Positions 24,158 to 31,923 of a stretch of DNA of 33,900 nt are shown here, piece after piece; the first letter of the stretch is position 1; each line of letters starts with the position of its first letter. Made by a program: the position numbers and the translations under genes. The notes beneath the pieces are model-generated. The model was not told where the DNA came from. It worked only from the letters and a program-made list of their open reading frames with translations, and searched no databases. The DNA is from Alphaproteobacteria bacterium (lineage in GTDB: Bacteria > Pseudomonadota > Alphaproteobacteria > UBA11136): positions 1 through 33,900 of the forward strand of contig JADHSZ010000028.1 of NCBI GenBank assembly GCA_016776635.1. Reading direction: 5' to 3'.

Positions 24158-24715
24158 ATGACGAGCGACCACAAACAACAAAGATGGGCATGGGTTCTCA
24201 CCGGATCGGGGCATTTTTTCGATGAAAGCCTCGACATCATGTCGCGGCTCGAGGGCTGCGATGTGTTCATCAGCCAGGCCGCGGAAGAGGTCTTGCGCAT
24301 GTACGGACACAAAAGCCCCTTTCCCGAGGATACCCAGGTGTTCCGCGACACCACGGCGAGCGCGGCCCCGGTGGGCCAGTTCTACAAGGGCGTCTATCAC
24401 ACCCTGATCATGGCCCCGGTGTCCTCCAATACGGTGGCCAAATGCGTCGCCGGTATCTCCGATAATCTGGCCACCAATGTGTTCGCCCAGGCCGGAAAGT
24501 GTCGCGTGTCCTGTATCTATTTCGCCTGTGACACGGCGCCGGAACTTCAATCCAAGGCGCCCAAGGGTATGGTGGAGGTCTATCCCCGCCGCATCGATCT
24601 GGAAAACGTAGAGCGCCTGAAGGATTTCGAGGCCACCGAGGTGGTGGACAGCATGGCGGCGCTGGAACAAGCCATCATGGCGAGAAGGGAATGTCTGAAA
24701 AAATCCTCTTCCTGA
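24158..24715 (+). CDS. Flavoprotein of the HFCD/archaeoflavoprotein type, candidate dihydromethanopterin reductase
   Basis: The 185-residue protein has the Rossmann-like flavoprotein pattern: an N-terminal WVLTGSGHFFDES nucleotide-binding loop, then LIMAPVSSNTVAKCVAGISDNL and CRVSCIYFACD. Similar archaeal-type flavoproteins (AfpA/DmrB group) reduce dihydromethanopterin to H4MPT, and methylotrophs carry a relative in this cluster, so that is the likely job. Direct proof from sequence is lacking. The final 25 bases overlap the start of the DHPS-like gene, which points to coupled translation. Confidence 0.75.
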   Translation: MTSDHKQQRWAWVLTGSGHFFDESLDIMSRLEGCDVFISQAAEEVLRMYGHKSPFPEDTQVFRDTTASAAPVGQFYKGVYHTLIMAPVSSNTVAKCVAGISDNLATNVFAQAGKCRVSCIYFACDTAPELQSKAPKGMVEVYPRRIDLENVERLKDFEATEVVDSMAALEQAIMARRECLKKSSS

Positions 24716-26232
24716 CGGGAAGGCTTGCCGAGAGGCAATTGAACCGGGTTCTCGATTCCATGCAGCCCGCCGATTTCCTGTACAAAACGCAACAGATCGG
24801 CATCAGCGTCGCTGCCCTGATGACGCCAAAGCTGATCCGCCGCCGGGTAACGGAGGCCGGTGACGCCGACCGCATTCTCGTGCCCGGCCGCTGCCGTGGT
24901 GATCTCGATGAGTTGAGCAGCCATTATCGCGTGCCGGTGGAACGCGGGCCGGACGACCTCAAAGACCTGCCGGCATTTTTCGGGCGTAAGGGAAAGCCCC
25001 CGGATTTAAGCCGTCACGACTGTCTCATCTTCGCCGAAATCGTCGAGGCCCCGCATCTGTCGGTGGAGGAAATCCTCACCCAGGCCGCGTCTTACGCGGA
25101 GGCCGGAGCCGATGTGATCGATCTCGGCTGTTTGCCCGATACCGAATTTCCCCATCTCGAAGAGGCCGTTTCCGCGTTGCAGGCCCAAGGCTACAAGGTC
25201 AGCGTGGATTCCGCCGAGGCGAAGGAACTCTCCCGCGCCGGCCGGGCCGGGGCCGATTACATCCTCAGCCTCAGCGAAGAGACCCTTCATCTGGCCGACG
25301 AGATGGACTCGGTGCCGGTGCTTATCCCCGCCAAACCGGGAGACATGGACTCGCTCTACCGTGCCATCGACGCCATGACGGCCAAGGGCAGGCCATTTCT
25401 CGCCGATCCCATCCTCGACCCCATCCATTTCGGATTTACCGAATCCCTGGTGCGTTACCGCGATTTGCGCCAACGCTACCCCGATCTCCACATTCTCATG
25501 GGGGTGGGCAATCTCACCGAACTGACCGGCGCCGACACCACCGGCATTACGGCGCTGTTGATGGGGGTGGTGTCGGAACTGCGCATCGGCGCCGTCCTCG
25601 TGGTCCGGGTCAGCCCCCATTGCCGCCGCGCCGTGCACGAGGCCGATCTCGCGCGCCGCATCATGTTTGCCGCGCGTGAGGAAAACAGCCTCCCGGTGGG
25701 CATCGATGACGGCCTGATGGGGCTCCATGACCGCCGCTCCCATCCCTACAGCGCGGATGAAATCGCCGAGCTTGCCGCCCTGGTCCGGGATCCCAGCTTC
25801 CGCGTTCAGGTCAGCGAGGCCGGCCTGCATGTGTTTAACCGCGACGGCCATCACATTGGTGACGAGCCCTTCGGCCTGTTCCCGAAGCTGGGCGTGGACT
25901 CCGACGGCCCCCATGCATTTTATTTGGGGGTAGAGTTAGCCCGCGCTCATATCGCGTACCGGCTGGGCAAGGTCTATACTCAGGACCAGGAACTGGATTG
26001 GGGATGTTCCGCCGATCCCGGCCCCGCCACGGGAGAAGACGCGGAAGGCGAGAACGCATCCCTCGGCCACACCCTGGCCGTTGCTGCGGAAAAGCGGGCG
26101 GCGAAGAAACGAGCGGCAAAGAAACGTAAGGAACGCGGCGCTAAAGGAGAGGCCACGAAAAAAGCCCCGAAGAAAACTAAGAAAAAGGCCCCCAAAAAAA
26201 CCACGGGGAAAGCTAAGGAAAAAAAGAAATGA
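24691..26232 (+). CDS. Dihydropteroate synthase-like protein of the H4MPT cluster
   Basis: The 513-residue protein has an N-terminal domain of about 105 residues (ILFLTGRLAERQLNRVL) and then a TIM-barrel DHPS-like pterin-binding domain (ILTQAASYAEAGADVIDLGC, VSVDSAEAKELSRAGRAGADY, PFLADPILDPIHFGF). It matches the DHPS-related family found in methanogens and H4MPT-using bacteria (TIGR00284). It is a candidate for joining the pterin to the ribofuranosyl-aminobenzene phosphate unit, a step for which folate-type DHPS is not suitable; this is inference. The last 50 residues are an unusual Lys/Ala/Thr-rich tail. It overlaps DUF447 by four bases. Confidence 0.85.
   Translation: MSEKILFLTGRLAERQLNRVLDSMQPADFLYKTQQIGISVAALMTPKLIRRRVTEAGDADRILVPGRCRGDLDELSSHYRVPVERGPDDLKDLPAFFGRKGKPPDLSRHDCLIFAEIVEAPHLSVEEILTQAASYAEAGADVIDLGCLPDTEFPHLEEAVSALQAQGYKVSVDSAEAKELSRAGRAGADYILSLSEETLHLADEMDSVPVLIPAKPGDMDSLYRAIDAMTAKGRPFLADPILDPIHFGFTESLVRYRDLRQRYPDLHILMGVGNLTELTGADTTGITALLMGVVSELRIGAVLVVRVSPHCRRAVHEADLARRIMFAAREENSLPVGIDDGLMGLHDRRSHPYSADEIAELAALVRDPSFRVQVSEAGLHVFNRDGHHIGDEPFGLFPKLGVDSDGPHAFYLGVELARAHIAYRLGKVYTQDQELDWGCSADPGPATGEDAEGENASLGHTLAVAAEKRAAKKRAAKKRKERGAKGEATKKAPKKTKKKAPKKTTGKAKEKKK
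26080..26229 (+). other. Lys/Ala-rich C-terminal tail coding segment
   Basis: This codes about 50 residues with repeated AAKKR and KAPKKTKKK blocks, highly basic and low complexity, like bacterial histone H1-type tails. It is attached to the DHPS-like enzyme and is not part of the known fold. Confidence 0.8.
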
Positions 26233-26816
26233 TCCGCGAGACCATCCTCACCACCATGAATACCCAGGGCGATGTTCACATCGCCCCCTTCGGCATCACC
26301 GTGGAGGAGGACGATCTTGTGATCGCGCCGTTCCGTCCCTCGCGCACCCTCGACAACCTCATGGATAATCCCCATGCGGTGATCAATTACACCGATGATG
26401 TCCAGGTTTTCGCCGGATGTCTGACCCATCGCCGGCACTGGAAAACACGCCCCGCGGTGGAAGTGCCCGGCGTTATTCTTCATCAGGCCCTTGCCCATAC
26501 CGAGGTTCGTGTGACAAAAATTGACGAGGATGAAAAACGCCCCCGTCTTCACTGCGAGCCGGTTTACGATGAAATGCATTCGCCCTTTCAGGGGTTCAAC
26601 CGGGCCCAGGGCGCCGTGATCGAGGCCGCCATCCTCATCAGCCGTCTCGAAATCATGCCCCTGGAACAGGTGGAAAACGAGATCGTCTATCTTTCTTCGG
26701 CGCTGGAAAAAACCGCCGGGCCCCATGAATTGAAGGCCTGGGAATGGCTGATGGAATATCTCGATGAATTCAAGGCCCATTCGGGTAAAGGCTCGGGCCT
26801 GGGATTCATGAAATGA
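26229..26816 (+). CDS. DUF447 family protein (FMN-binding split-barrel type)
   Basis: The 195-residue protein begins MIRETILTTMNTQGDVHIAP and has FRPSRTLDNLMDNPHAVINY and FNRAQGAVIEAAILISRL, all typical of the DUF447 family found in methanogens and H4MPT methylotrophs. Structures in the family resemble flavin reductase split barrels. Its biochemical role is not settled; it travels with methanopterin and methylofuran genes. ATGA overlaps join it to the genes on both sides (26229-26232 and 26813-26816). Confidence 0.85.
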   Translation: MIRETILTTMNTQGDVHIAPFGITVEEDDLVIAPFRPSRTLDNLMDNPHAVINYTDDVQVFAGCLTHRRHWKTRPAVEVPGVILHQALAHTEVRVTKIDEDEKRPRLHCEPVYDEMHSPFQGFNRAQGAVIEAAILISRLEIMPLEQVENEIVYLSSALEKTAGPHELKAWEWLMEYLDEFKAHSGKGSGLGFMK

Positions 26817-27571
26817 CGGCATTCCTGGCCAGCGTCGCCACCCTCGACGAGATGGAAATCGCGTTTGGGGCGGGAGTGGATATCCTCGATCTCAAAAACC
26901 CCGCCCTTGGCGCGCTGGGCGCCTGGGACACCCACGATCTGATCCGCGCCGTGGCGTTCATTGGCGGCCGCACACCGGTGAGCGCCACCATCGGCGATCT
27001 GCCCATGGAGCCCGAACCCCTCGCCGCCGCCGTGGCCGCCACCGCCGCCACCGGGGTGGATTTCGTGAAGGTGGGATTTTTTGCCGAAAATAATGGTGAT
27101 GGGGATGCTCAACTCTGCGCCCAGGCTATCGGCAATTGTGAGCGCGGCGCGGCGCGGCTGGTGGCGGTGCTGTTCGCCGACCAGTCCCCCGATTTCTCCC
27201 TGCTGGGCGTATTGGCGGCCAACGGGTTCTCCGGGGTGATGCTGGATACGGCCGACAAAACCAGCGGCGGCCTGCGCCATCATCTTGAGGACCACAGACT
27301 GGCGCGGTTCGTCGAAGACGCGGCGGCGCGGGGCATGTTCTCAGGCCTGGCCGGGTCGCTGGCTCTCGGTGACGCCCTGCCTCTGCTTGAATTGGGGCCC
27401 GACTATCTCGGCTTCCGGGGGGCGCTGTGCGGCGCGCAAGACCGCCGGGGCGCTCTCGACCCCCATGCGCTGGCGCAACTGGTGACGGTGTTTCAAGACT
27501 GGAACGCTTCCCGCCCGAGCCAGGCCACGGCAACCGCCGGGGCGCAGGCCGCCGCTTTTTCCCCGTCATAG
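26813..27571 (+). CDS. mfnB: MfnB, (5-formylfuran-3-yl)methyl phosphate synthase
   Basis: The 252-residue protein is the TIM-barrel family (formerly DUF556) that builds the furan ring of methanofuran/methylofuran from two glyceraldehyde 3-phosphate molecules. The Schiff-base Lys region VDILDLKNPALGALGAW, TPVSATIGDLP, GVDFVKVG and MLDTADKTSGG are present. The last 25 residues after VTVFQDW are Ala/Ser/Thr-rich and not conserved. This tail is encoded by DNA that also codes for the end of the convergent MfnF-like gene (79-base overlap). It is the last of six plus-strand cofactor genes in a tight chain. Confidence 0.9.
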   Translation: MTAFLASVATLDEMEIAFGAGVDILDLKNPALGALGAWDTHDLIRAVAFIGGRTPVSATIGDLPMEPEPLAAAVAATAATGVDFVKVGFFAENNGDGDAQLCAQAIGNCERGAARLVAVLFADQSPDFSLLGVLAANGFSGVMLDTADKTSGGLRHHLEDHRLARFVEDAAARGMFSGLAGSLALGDALPLLELGPDYLGFRGALCGAQDRRGALDPHALAQLVTVFQDWNASRPSQATATAGAQAAAFSPS

Positions 27572-28548
27572 GAGCCCGGCGCAATACCTGGTGGCAGAAG
27601 TTCCGCGAAGTCGCGATAGGGACGTTCCAGTTTTCCCGCCAGTTCTGCGATGACGCCGCGTCCGCTTCCCGCCCCGATCACCGGGGCATCTTTCCCCAGC
27701 CCGGCCCGTGAAATCACCTCGCCACAGGCGGCGAGCAGCTTCTCCTCCTGGCGGGCAATGAAAAACTCCGCCAGTTCCCGCCATGCCGCCATCCCGGCGT
27801 CGTCCAGATCGCATCCCACCATGCGGGCGATCCGCCGCGCGCTGTCTTCATCCGTCTTGCCGCCGCCATCGGCCGCGGGCAAAAGATCGGCGCCCTCGGG
27901 CAGGCTCCCGGCCAGGCGATGGGCATCGGCGCTGGTGGCGAAATGTTCCGCCATCACCCCCACCTGCTTTCCCATAAAGGGCACGCTCCCGGCCAGCGCC
28001 ATCAGCGGCGTGCGCGCCAGCCCCGTATAGACCAGCTCGCTTTCGCTAAGGCGCTGGAAATCGCTGTGCCCCACCGCCGCCACCCGGCCTCGGACCAAGG
28101 GAACGATGTCCGTGGTGCTGCTCCCCATATCCACCAACAGAGCGTCCCCCATCTTGGCCGCCGCCAGCTCGGCACTGGCCCGCCAATTGGCCGAGGCTAC
28201 CGTGTCGGCATGGTCAAGCGCCCGCTCCGGGGCCAGCATACCGTCCCGCCCGGCATAGACCAGGACACGGCTTGCGGGCATCTTCGCGCGGGTGGTAGCG
28301 ATGATCCGCCGCACGCCCTCATCACGGCTTTCAAAAATATCCGCCAGTTCGCCGGTCATGGTAACGGCGTTCAACTCCGTGGGGCCCAACTGTTCCAGAA
28401 CTTCGTCCATGGCGCTTTCGAGACGGTCCAGCCCCATCCACAGGGGACAGGCGGTCTGGATCACGCCGCGAATGCCGTCCTGGTCCAACAGCGCCGCCTT
28501 CAAATGCGCGCCGCCCATGTCCCATCCCGTGATGGCGCCGCTATTCAT
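27493..28548 (-). CDS. Hydantoinase-like ASKHA protein, MfnF-type, H4MPT-linked C1 pathway
   Basis: The 351-residue protein has an actin/sugar-kinase-like fold: N-terminal GWDMGGAHLKAALLD phosphate loop, LLVDMGSSTTDIVPL second phosphate loop, and VIGAGSGRGVIAELA adenosine loop. It belongs to the family labelled H4MPT-linked C1 transfer pathway protein (TIGR03123). Methanogen MfnF, of the same superfamily, condenses the furan unit with glutamyl-tyramine, so methylofuran synthesis is the likely role. The start is ATG 28548, overlapping the ATP-grasp stop by eight bases. The 3' end overlaps convergently with mfnB. Confidence 0.83.
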   Translation of the reverse strand: MNSGAITGWDMGGAHLKAALLDQDGIRGVIQTACPLWMGLDRLESAMDEVLEQLGPTELNAVTMTGELADIFESRDEGVRRIIATTRAKMPASRVLVYAGRDGMLAPERALDHADTVASANWRASAELAAAKMGDALLVDMGSSTTDIVPLVRGRVAAVGHSDFQRLSESELVYTGLARTPLMALAGSVPFMGKQVGVMAEHFATSADAHRLAGSLPEGADLLPAADGGGKTDEDSARRIARMVGCDLDDAGMAAWRELAEFFIARQEEKLLAACGEVISRAGLGKDAPVIGAGSGRGVIAELAGKLERPYRDFAELLPPGIAPGSYDGEKAAACAPAVAVAWLGREAFQS

Positions 28549-29557
28549 GACTCATCTCTCCCATCTCAACGGTGATGGTTTTTTGTGGGGTGCAGTCCGG
28601 CAGCGGTTTTTCTTCCAACAGGCCGAGAACCAGCCCGGCGGGGTTTACGCCCAGGCTTTCGCCCAGCCCCACATAGGAGGTGGTCAAACGGGGATTGATT
28701 TCCAAAACCGTAATGCCTTCCGTGCCGCAGATAACGTCTATGCCGTTATACCCCCAAAGTCCGGGCAGCAGGGCGGCAATGGCATCCGCCAGCGCCGAAA
28801 AAGCCTCGCGATGGTTCTCCATGCCGCCCACTTCGATGGCCTGTACCCGGATGTCTCCCCCGGCCATGGTGATCCTCTGGCGGTTACAACTGAGCAGGCT
28901 CGCTTGTCCGTCCCGGCACAACAATGAAAGACTCGCCACCTCACCCTCCATATAGGGTTGGATGATATGGCCGGGATGTTCCCCCAGCCAGTCCCGCGCT
29001 TCCTCGGCACCCGGTAAAATCCGCGTCTCCTCGGCCCCCGCGCCGTCATCGGGTTTCACCACCCAGCCGCCGGGATGTTGTTGGGACGAGGGTGGAATCT
29101 CATCCCCCTCGCTATAACAGGGAACCACGGCGACGCCGCCCTCCCGCAACAGCGCCGCGGTGGCCCGCTTGCTCGCCGTGATGCGAATGGCCTTCGGGGT
29201 GCTGGCCAACAGAACGACGCCTCTCTCCTTTGCCATGTGACAAAGACGCTCCATGGCCCCGTCCGTTTCCGGCGCGATGGGCCAGAACGCATCGGCGTTT
29301 TCCATGTGGCGGCCCCAGAACGCCCAGATGTCTTCTCCATCCTCGGGAGAGACAAAGGTCGCGGACAGGGAAGGCGCGGGCAGGCGGGGATCACGGGAAA
29401 CAATAATTTCGCCAACCCCGGTCTGCACGGCACTCAGATCGCCCACCAGGGCGGCCAGCATCATCTCGCCCTCACGGGTCAGTGATACCAGCGATGGCGG
29501 CAGGTCTTCGCTTTGCAGCCCGCCGCCGGTAATGTATTCGCAAATGAAAATCCGCAA
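28541..29557 (-). CDS. ATP-grasp ligase, candidate tyramine-glutamate ligase (MfnD type)
   Basis: The product is 338 residues if it starts at the TTG at 29557 (LRIFICEYITGGGL, the expected N-terminus of the family). The frame is open to 29944, but that extension is read through the HisA-like gene on the other strand and is unlike any ligase. The ATP-grasp core shows SKRATAALLREGG, GGWVVKPDDGAGAEET, then GYNGIDVICGTEGITVLEINPRLTTSYVG, with the metal-binding Glu and Asn near the end. Position beside mfnF-like and mfnB genes suggests methylofuran side-chain ligation (MfnD/Orf17 type). It overlaps the MfnF-like gene by eight bases. Confidence 0.82.
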   Translation of the reverse strand: MRIFICEYITGGGLQSEDLPPSLVSLTREGEMMLAALVGDLSAVQTGVGEIIVSRDPRLPAPSLSATFVSPEDGEDIWAFWGRHMENADAFWPIAPETDGAMERLCHMAKERGVVLLASTPKAIRITASKRATAALLREGGVAVVPCYSEGDEIPPSSQQHPGGWVVKPDDGAGAEETRILPGAEEARDWLGEHPGHIIQPYMEGEVASLSLLCRDGQASLLSCNRQRITMAGGDIRVQAIEVGGMENHREAFSALADAIAALLPGLWGYNGIDVICGTEGITVLEINPRLTTSYVGLGESLGVNPAGLVLGLLEEKPLPDCTPQKTITVEMGEMSHE

Positions 29558-29569
29558 GGTGATCCGCTC

Positions 29570-30280
29570 TTGAAACTGATTCCCGTTCTCGACCTCAAAT
29601 CGGGCCAGGTGGTCCATGCCCGCCGTGGCGATCGAGACGCCTACCGTCCGGTTGAAACCCCTCTCTGCCGGGGCAGCGGCCCCGTGGATGTATGCCGGGG
29701 GCTGCTCGGGCTGCATCCTTTTACCACGATCTATGTGGCCGATCTCGATTCCATTGAAGGTACCGGCTCCAACGAGGCCGTGATGGCGCAACTGCGCGCC
29801 GCCTTCCCGGATGTGGCGTTCTGGGTGGATGCGGGCTTGTCCGCCGCCGCCGCGCAGGATTGGCTGAGCCATAACAGCGGCGCTCTGGTGCTGGGCAGCG
29901 AAAGCCAGACCAGCGCGCAAGATGTGGCGGCGCTGGTGGCGCAAGAAAATAACCGCGTGATTCTTTCCCTGGATTTCAGGGATGACATTTTCCTCGGTCC
30001 CAAAGAGCTTCTCTTACGGACGCAACTCTGGCCAAACCGGGTAATCCTCATGACCCTGGCCCGTGTGGGGGCGGATGCCGGTCCCGACTACGAGCGGCTG
30101 GCCGAAATCATGAGCCGCGCGGAAGACCGACAAATCATAGCCGCGGGCGGGGTGCGCGATGGCGATGACCTCATTCGCTTGGCCGCCATGGATGTATCTA
30201 GCGTGCTGCTGGCCAGCGCGCTCCTCGATGGGCGGATTGGTGAGGACGAGATATCCGCGTTCTATGAGGGGCCCATATAA
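29570..30280 (+). CDS. HisA-like TIM-barrel protein of the H4MPT cluster
   Basis: This is a 236-residue protein of the HisA/HisF-related family (TIGR00734 type) found in H4MPT clusters. It has KLIPVLDLKSGQVVHARRGDRD, TTIYVADLDSIEGTG, VALILSLDFRDD-like strand ILSLDFRDD, and IIAAGGVRDGDDL. The reaction in this pathway is unknown; it is not the histidine enzyme, which lies with other his genes in most genomes. The start at TTG 29570 has AAGGTGATC just upstream and gives the conserved N-terminus; an in-frame ATG at 29513 would overlap the ATP-grasp gene. The two divergent start codons are 12 bases apart. Confidence 0.82.
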   Translation: MKLIPVLDLKSGQVVHARRGDRDAYRPVETPLCRGSGPVDVCRGLLGLHPFTTIYVADLDSIEGTGSNEAVMAQLRAAFPDVAFWVDAGLSAAAAQDWLSHNSGALVLGSESQTSAQDVAALVAQENNRVILSLDFRDDIFLGPKELLLRTQLWPNRVILMTLARVGADAGPDYERLAEIMSRAEDRQIIAAGGVRDGDDLIRLAAMDVSSVLLASALLDGRIGEDEISAFYEGPI

Positions 30281-30307
30281 AAAGGGAGGCGTTTCCGCCT
30301 CCCTCTT
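30279..30307. terminator. Intrinsic terminator between HisA-like gene and fae
   Basis: GGGAGGC (30284-30290) pairs with GCCTCCC (30297-30303). The minus-strand side is followed by TTTTTAT and the plus-strand side by TCTT, so it works best for fae transcripts and more weakly for the HisA-like gene. Confidence 0.85.
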
Positions 30308-30430
30308 CATAATCCTTAAGCGAGCCCTTCTGGCGTGAGAACGCCGAAGCCTTTACTCACCCGTCAGGAGCTTAGCTAACTTCGTAAACCAACCATCACC
30401 TGATGAATCGGCTGACGAGCTGCGGGACTG

Positions 30431-30940
30431 TCAACCAGCGGCAAACGGATGGGATGCCGACTTGGCCTGAGAGACCACGTCCTGAGCCTTGGGCTCGCCG
30501 GCGACAGCGCGCTTGATGGACTCTTTGACGGCCTCATAGTTGTACTGCTGGATCTTGCTGTCGTCGTCGGCTTCCCAGTGAATGAACACGCCAACGCTGA
30601 TGAACAGGTCATCGGCTTCGGCGGCGGGAATGGTGCCGTCGGCAACACAGTCGGTCACGGCCTGGGCCACGCCGGCCTGTGCCGGACCAAACATCTGAAC
30701 CGCCTGTTTGGCGCCCTTGATGGTCACTTTGTTGAACATCACGGTGGCCGGCTTGGCCATCAGGTTCGGAGCAACAACAGCCAGAAGCGACGTAAAGCCG
30801 TCCTTGTTGTTGGTCAAAGAATTGGCAAAGCACATTTCAGCAGCAGAGCCACGGGGGCCGATGAGCAGGTCGATATGAGCAACTTCGTTGCCGTCACCAA
30901 CCAGAGATTCACCAACCATCAACCTATCGATTTTCGCCAT
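30431..30940 (-). CDS. fae: Formaldehyde-activating enzyme (Fae)
   Basis: This 169-residue cytoplasmic enzyme condenses formaldehyde with H4MPT to methylene-H4MPT. The N-terminal [21 protein letters not shown] holds the catalytic His; [15 protein letters not shown] and [13 protein letters not shown] follow; length matches the family. The start ATG has GGGGAGGAT upstream on the minus strand. It links periplasmic methanol oxidation to the H4MPT pathway coded around it. A 102-base gap with two direct repeats separates it from the CitG-like gene upstream, so it probably has its own promoter. Confidence 0.97.
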   Translation of the reverse strand: MAKIDRLMVGESLVGDGNEVAHIDLLIGPRGSAAEMCFANSLTNNKDGFTSLLAVVAPNLMAKPATVMFNKVTIKGAKQAVQMFGPAQAGVAQAVTDCVADGTIPAAEADDLFISVGVFIHWEADDDSKIQQYNYEAVKESIKRAVAGEPKAQDVVSQAKSASHPFAAG

Positions 30941-30978
30941 GAAGGATATCCTCCCCTTAGAGTAAAACGCGTTTGTTA

Positions 30979-30996
30979 TTGAACGTTCTTGAACGT
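30979..30996 (-). promoter_or_regulatory. Direct repeats upstream of fae
   Basis: TTGAACGT occurs twice (30979-30986 and 30989-30996) with a 10-base period, and the first is part of the palindrome GAACGTTC. It lies about 40-55 bases before the fae start, in a region where a promoter is expected. It is a candidate binding site; no -10/-35 pair is obvious. Confidence 0.4.
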
Positions 30997-31042
30997 AACG
31001 ATGCCGTGCTTATCAGCACATGCAAAACCATCCCAAATTCCC

Positions 31043-31915
31043 CTAGGTGGAAATCGGACGGGCCAATATATCCTCAAGCTTTGCGGCGAGCAAGCTCGCA
31101 ACCGTTAAGTCGGCGCTGGTTCCGGGGTTAAGCTTGCGGTCCTTCAACTCGCTATCGAATGCCAACATGGCCGCCTTTTTTTCTTCGGCGCTGGCCAGCG
31201 TCGCCAGCCTGGCCTCCAGTTCCACGGCGCGGCCACGCACCTCTTCGGCCACGGTGGCGGAATATTTACGTTCCATATGACTGTCGGGAAAGCGGCCCAG
31301 GAACCTCATATAGACAAGCGCGGCCGCCTCTTCCTCGCGCTCCCCCCCGCCTAGAGCCTCGCGCCAGCGCGCCACGCCAAGGCCGAACACATCCTCGAAA
31401 TCATGGGTGTATTGCCAGGCGATGCGGTCCCGTGCCTCCGCCGCGGCCATGGCCTGGCGCAAGTCCACGGTGGGCTCGTGCGCCACGTCATGTTCATCGC
31501 TGTTGCCCAGACCCCCCGGCGAGGCCATGCGAATGGCCTCATAAACATAGCTGGCATCCTCAATATTCAAGTTCCGCAGAACCCGGCTCAGGCGCTCCCG
31601 CAGCGTCCCTTCTCCCTCCGCCGCTAATGCCGCCTCGGCCAGGGGCGCACAGAGCAGCACGATACCGAGATTGGTGTTACAGCCCACTTCCACCACGCTG
31701 CACTCCACGGCGCCGAGAATTTTCTCGCCCAGGGAGGTGTCCCGGCGCGAAAGGTGCTCCGCGGCGATGGCGGCGCTGGCGCGGAAGTGGCCCACGGTCA
31801 TGCCGTGACCCTCGGCGTGCACATGCACGTTGCCGGGTTTGAGCGCCTCAAGCTCCGTCAGGCAGGCCTGTTGGATGGCGTCCCGGATGGTCTCTTCGGG
31901 GATGCTCCCGCCCAT
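31043..31915 (-). CDS. Triphosphoribosyl-dephospho-CoA synthase-like protein (CitG family) in H4MPT cluster
   Basis: The 290-residue mostly helical protein has LEALKPGNVHVHAEGHGMT near the N-terminus, VGCNTNLGIVLLCAPLAEAAL, and DRKLNPGTSADLTVASLL near the C-terminus. These are hallmark motifs of the CitG/MdcB family that makes ribosylated nucleotides. Members in methylotroph clusters have no citrate lyase or malonate decarboxylase partner, and none is seen here, so a role in making the ribosyl part of H4MPT or a related cofactor is plausible (inference). It starts eight bases after the RimK-like stop and is cotranscribed with mch. Confidence 0.83.
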   Translation of the reverse strand: MGGSIPEETIRDAIQQACLTELEALKPGNVHVHAEGHGMTVGHFRASAAIAAEHLSRRDTSLGEKILGAVECSVVEVGCNTNLGIVLLCAPLAEAALAAEGEGTLRERLSRVLRNLNIEDASYVYEAIRMASPGGLGNSDEHDVAHEPTVDLRQAMAAAEARDRIAWQYTHDFEDVFGLGVARWREALGGGEREEEAAALVYMRFLGRFPDSHMERKYSATVAEEVRGRAVELEARLATLASAEEKKAAMLAFDSELKDRKLNPGTSADLTVASLLAAKLEDILARPIST

Positions 31916-31923
31916 AATTCCGC

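Noticed and set aside
29558..29944. Upstream extension of the ATP-grasp gene to give 467 residues
   Set aside because: The extra residues are antisense to the HisA-like gene and do not resemble a ligase N-terminus; TTG 29557 fits the family start.
30981..30994. LexA box before fae (GAAC spaced repeat)
   Set aside because: Alphaproteobacterial LexA sites have seven bases between the GAAC halves; here there are six, and fae is not an SOS gene.
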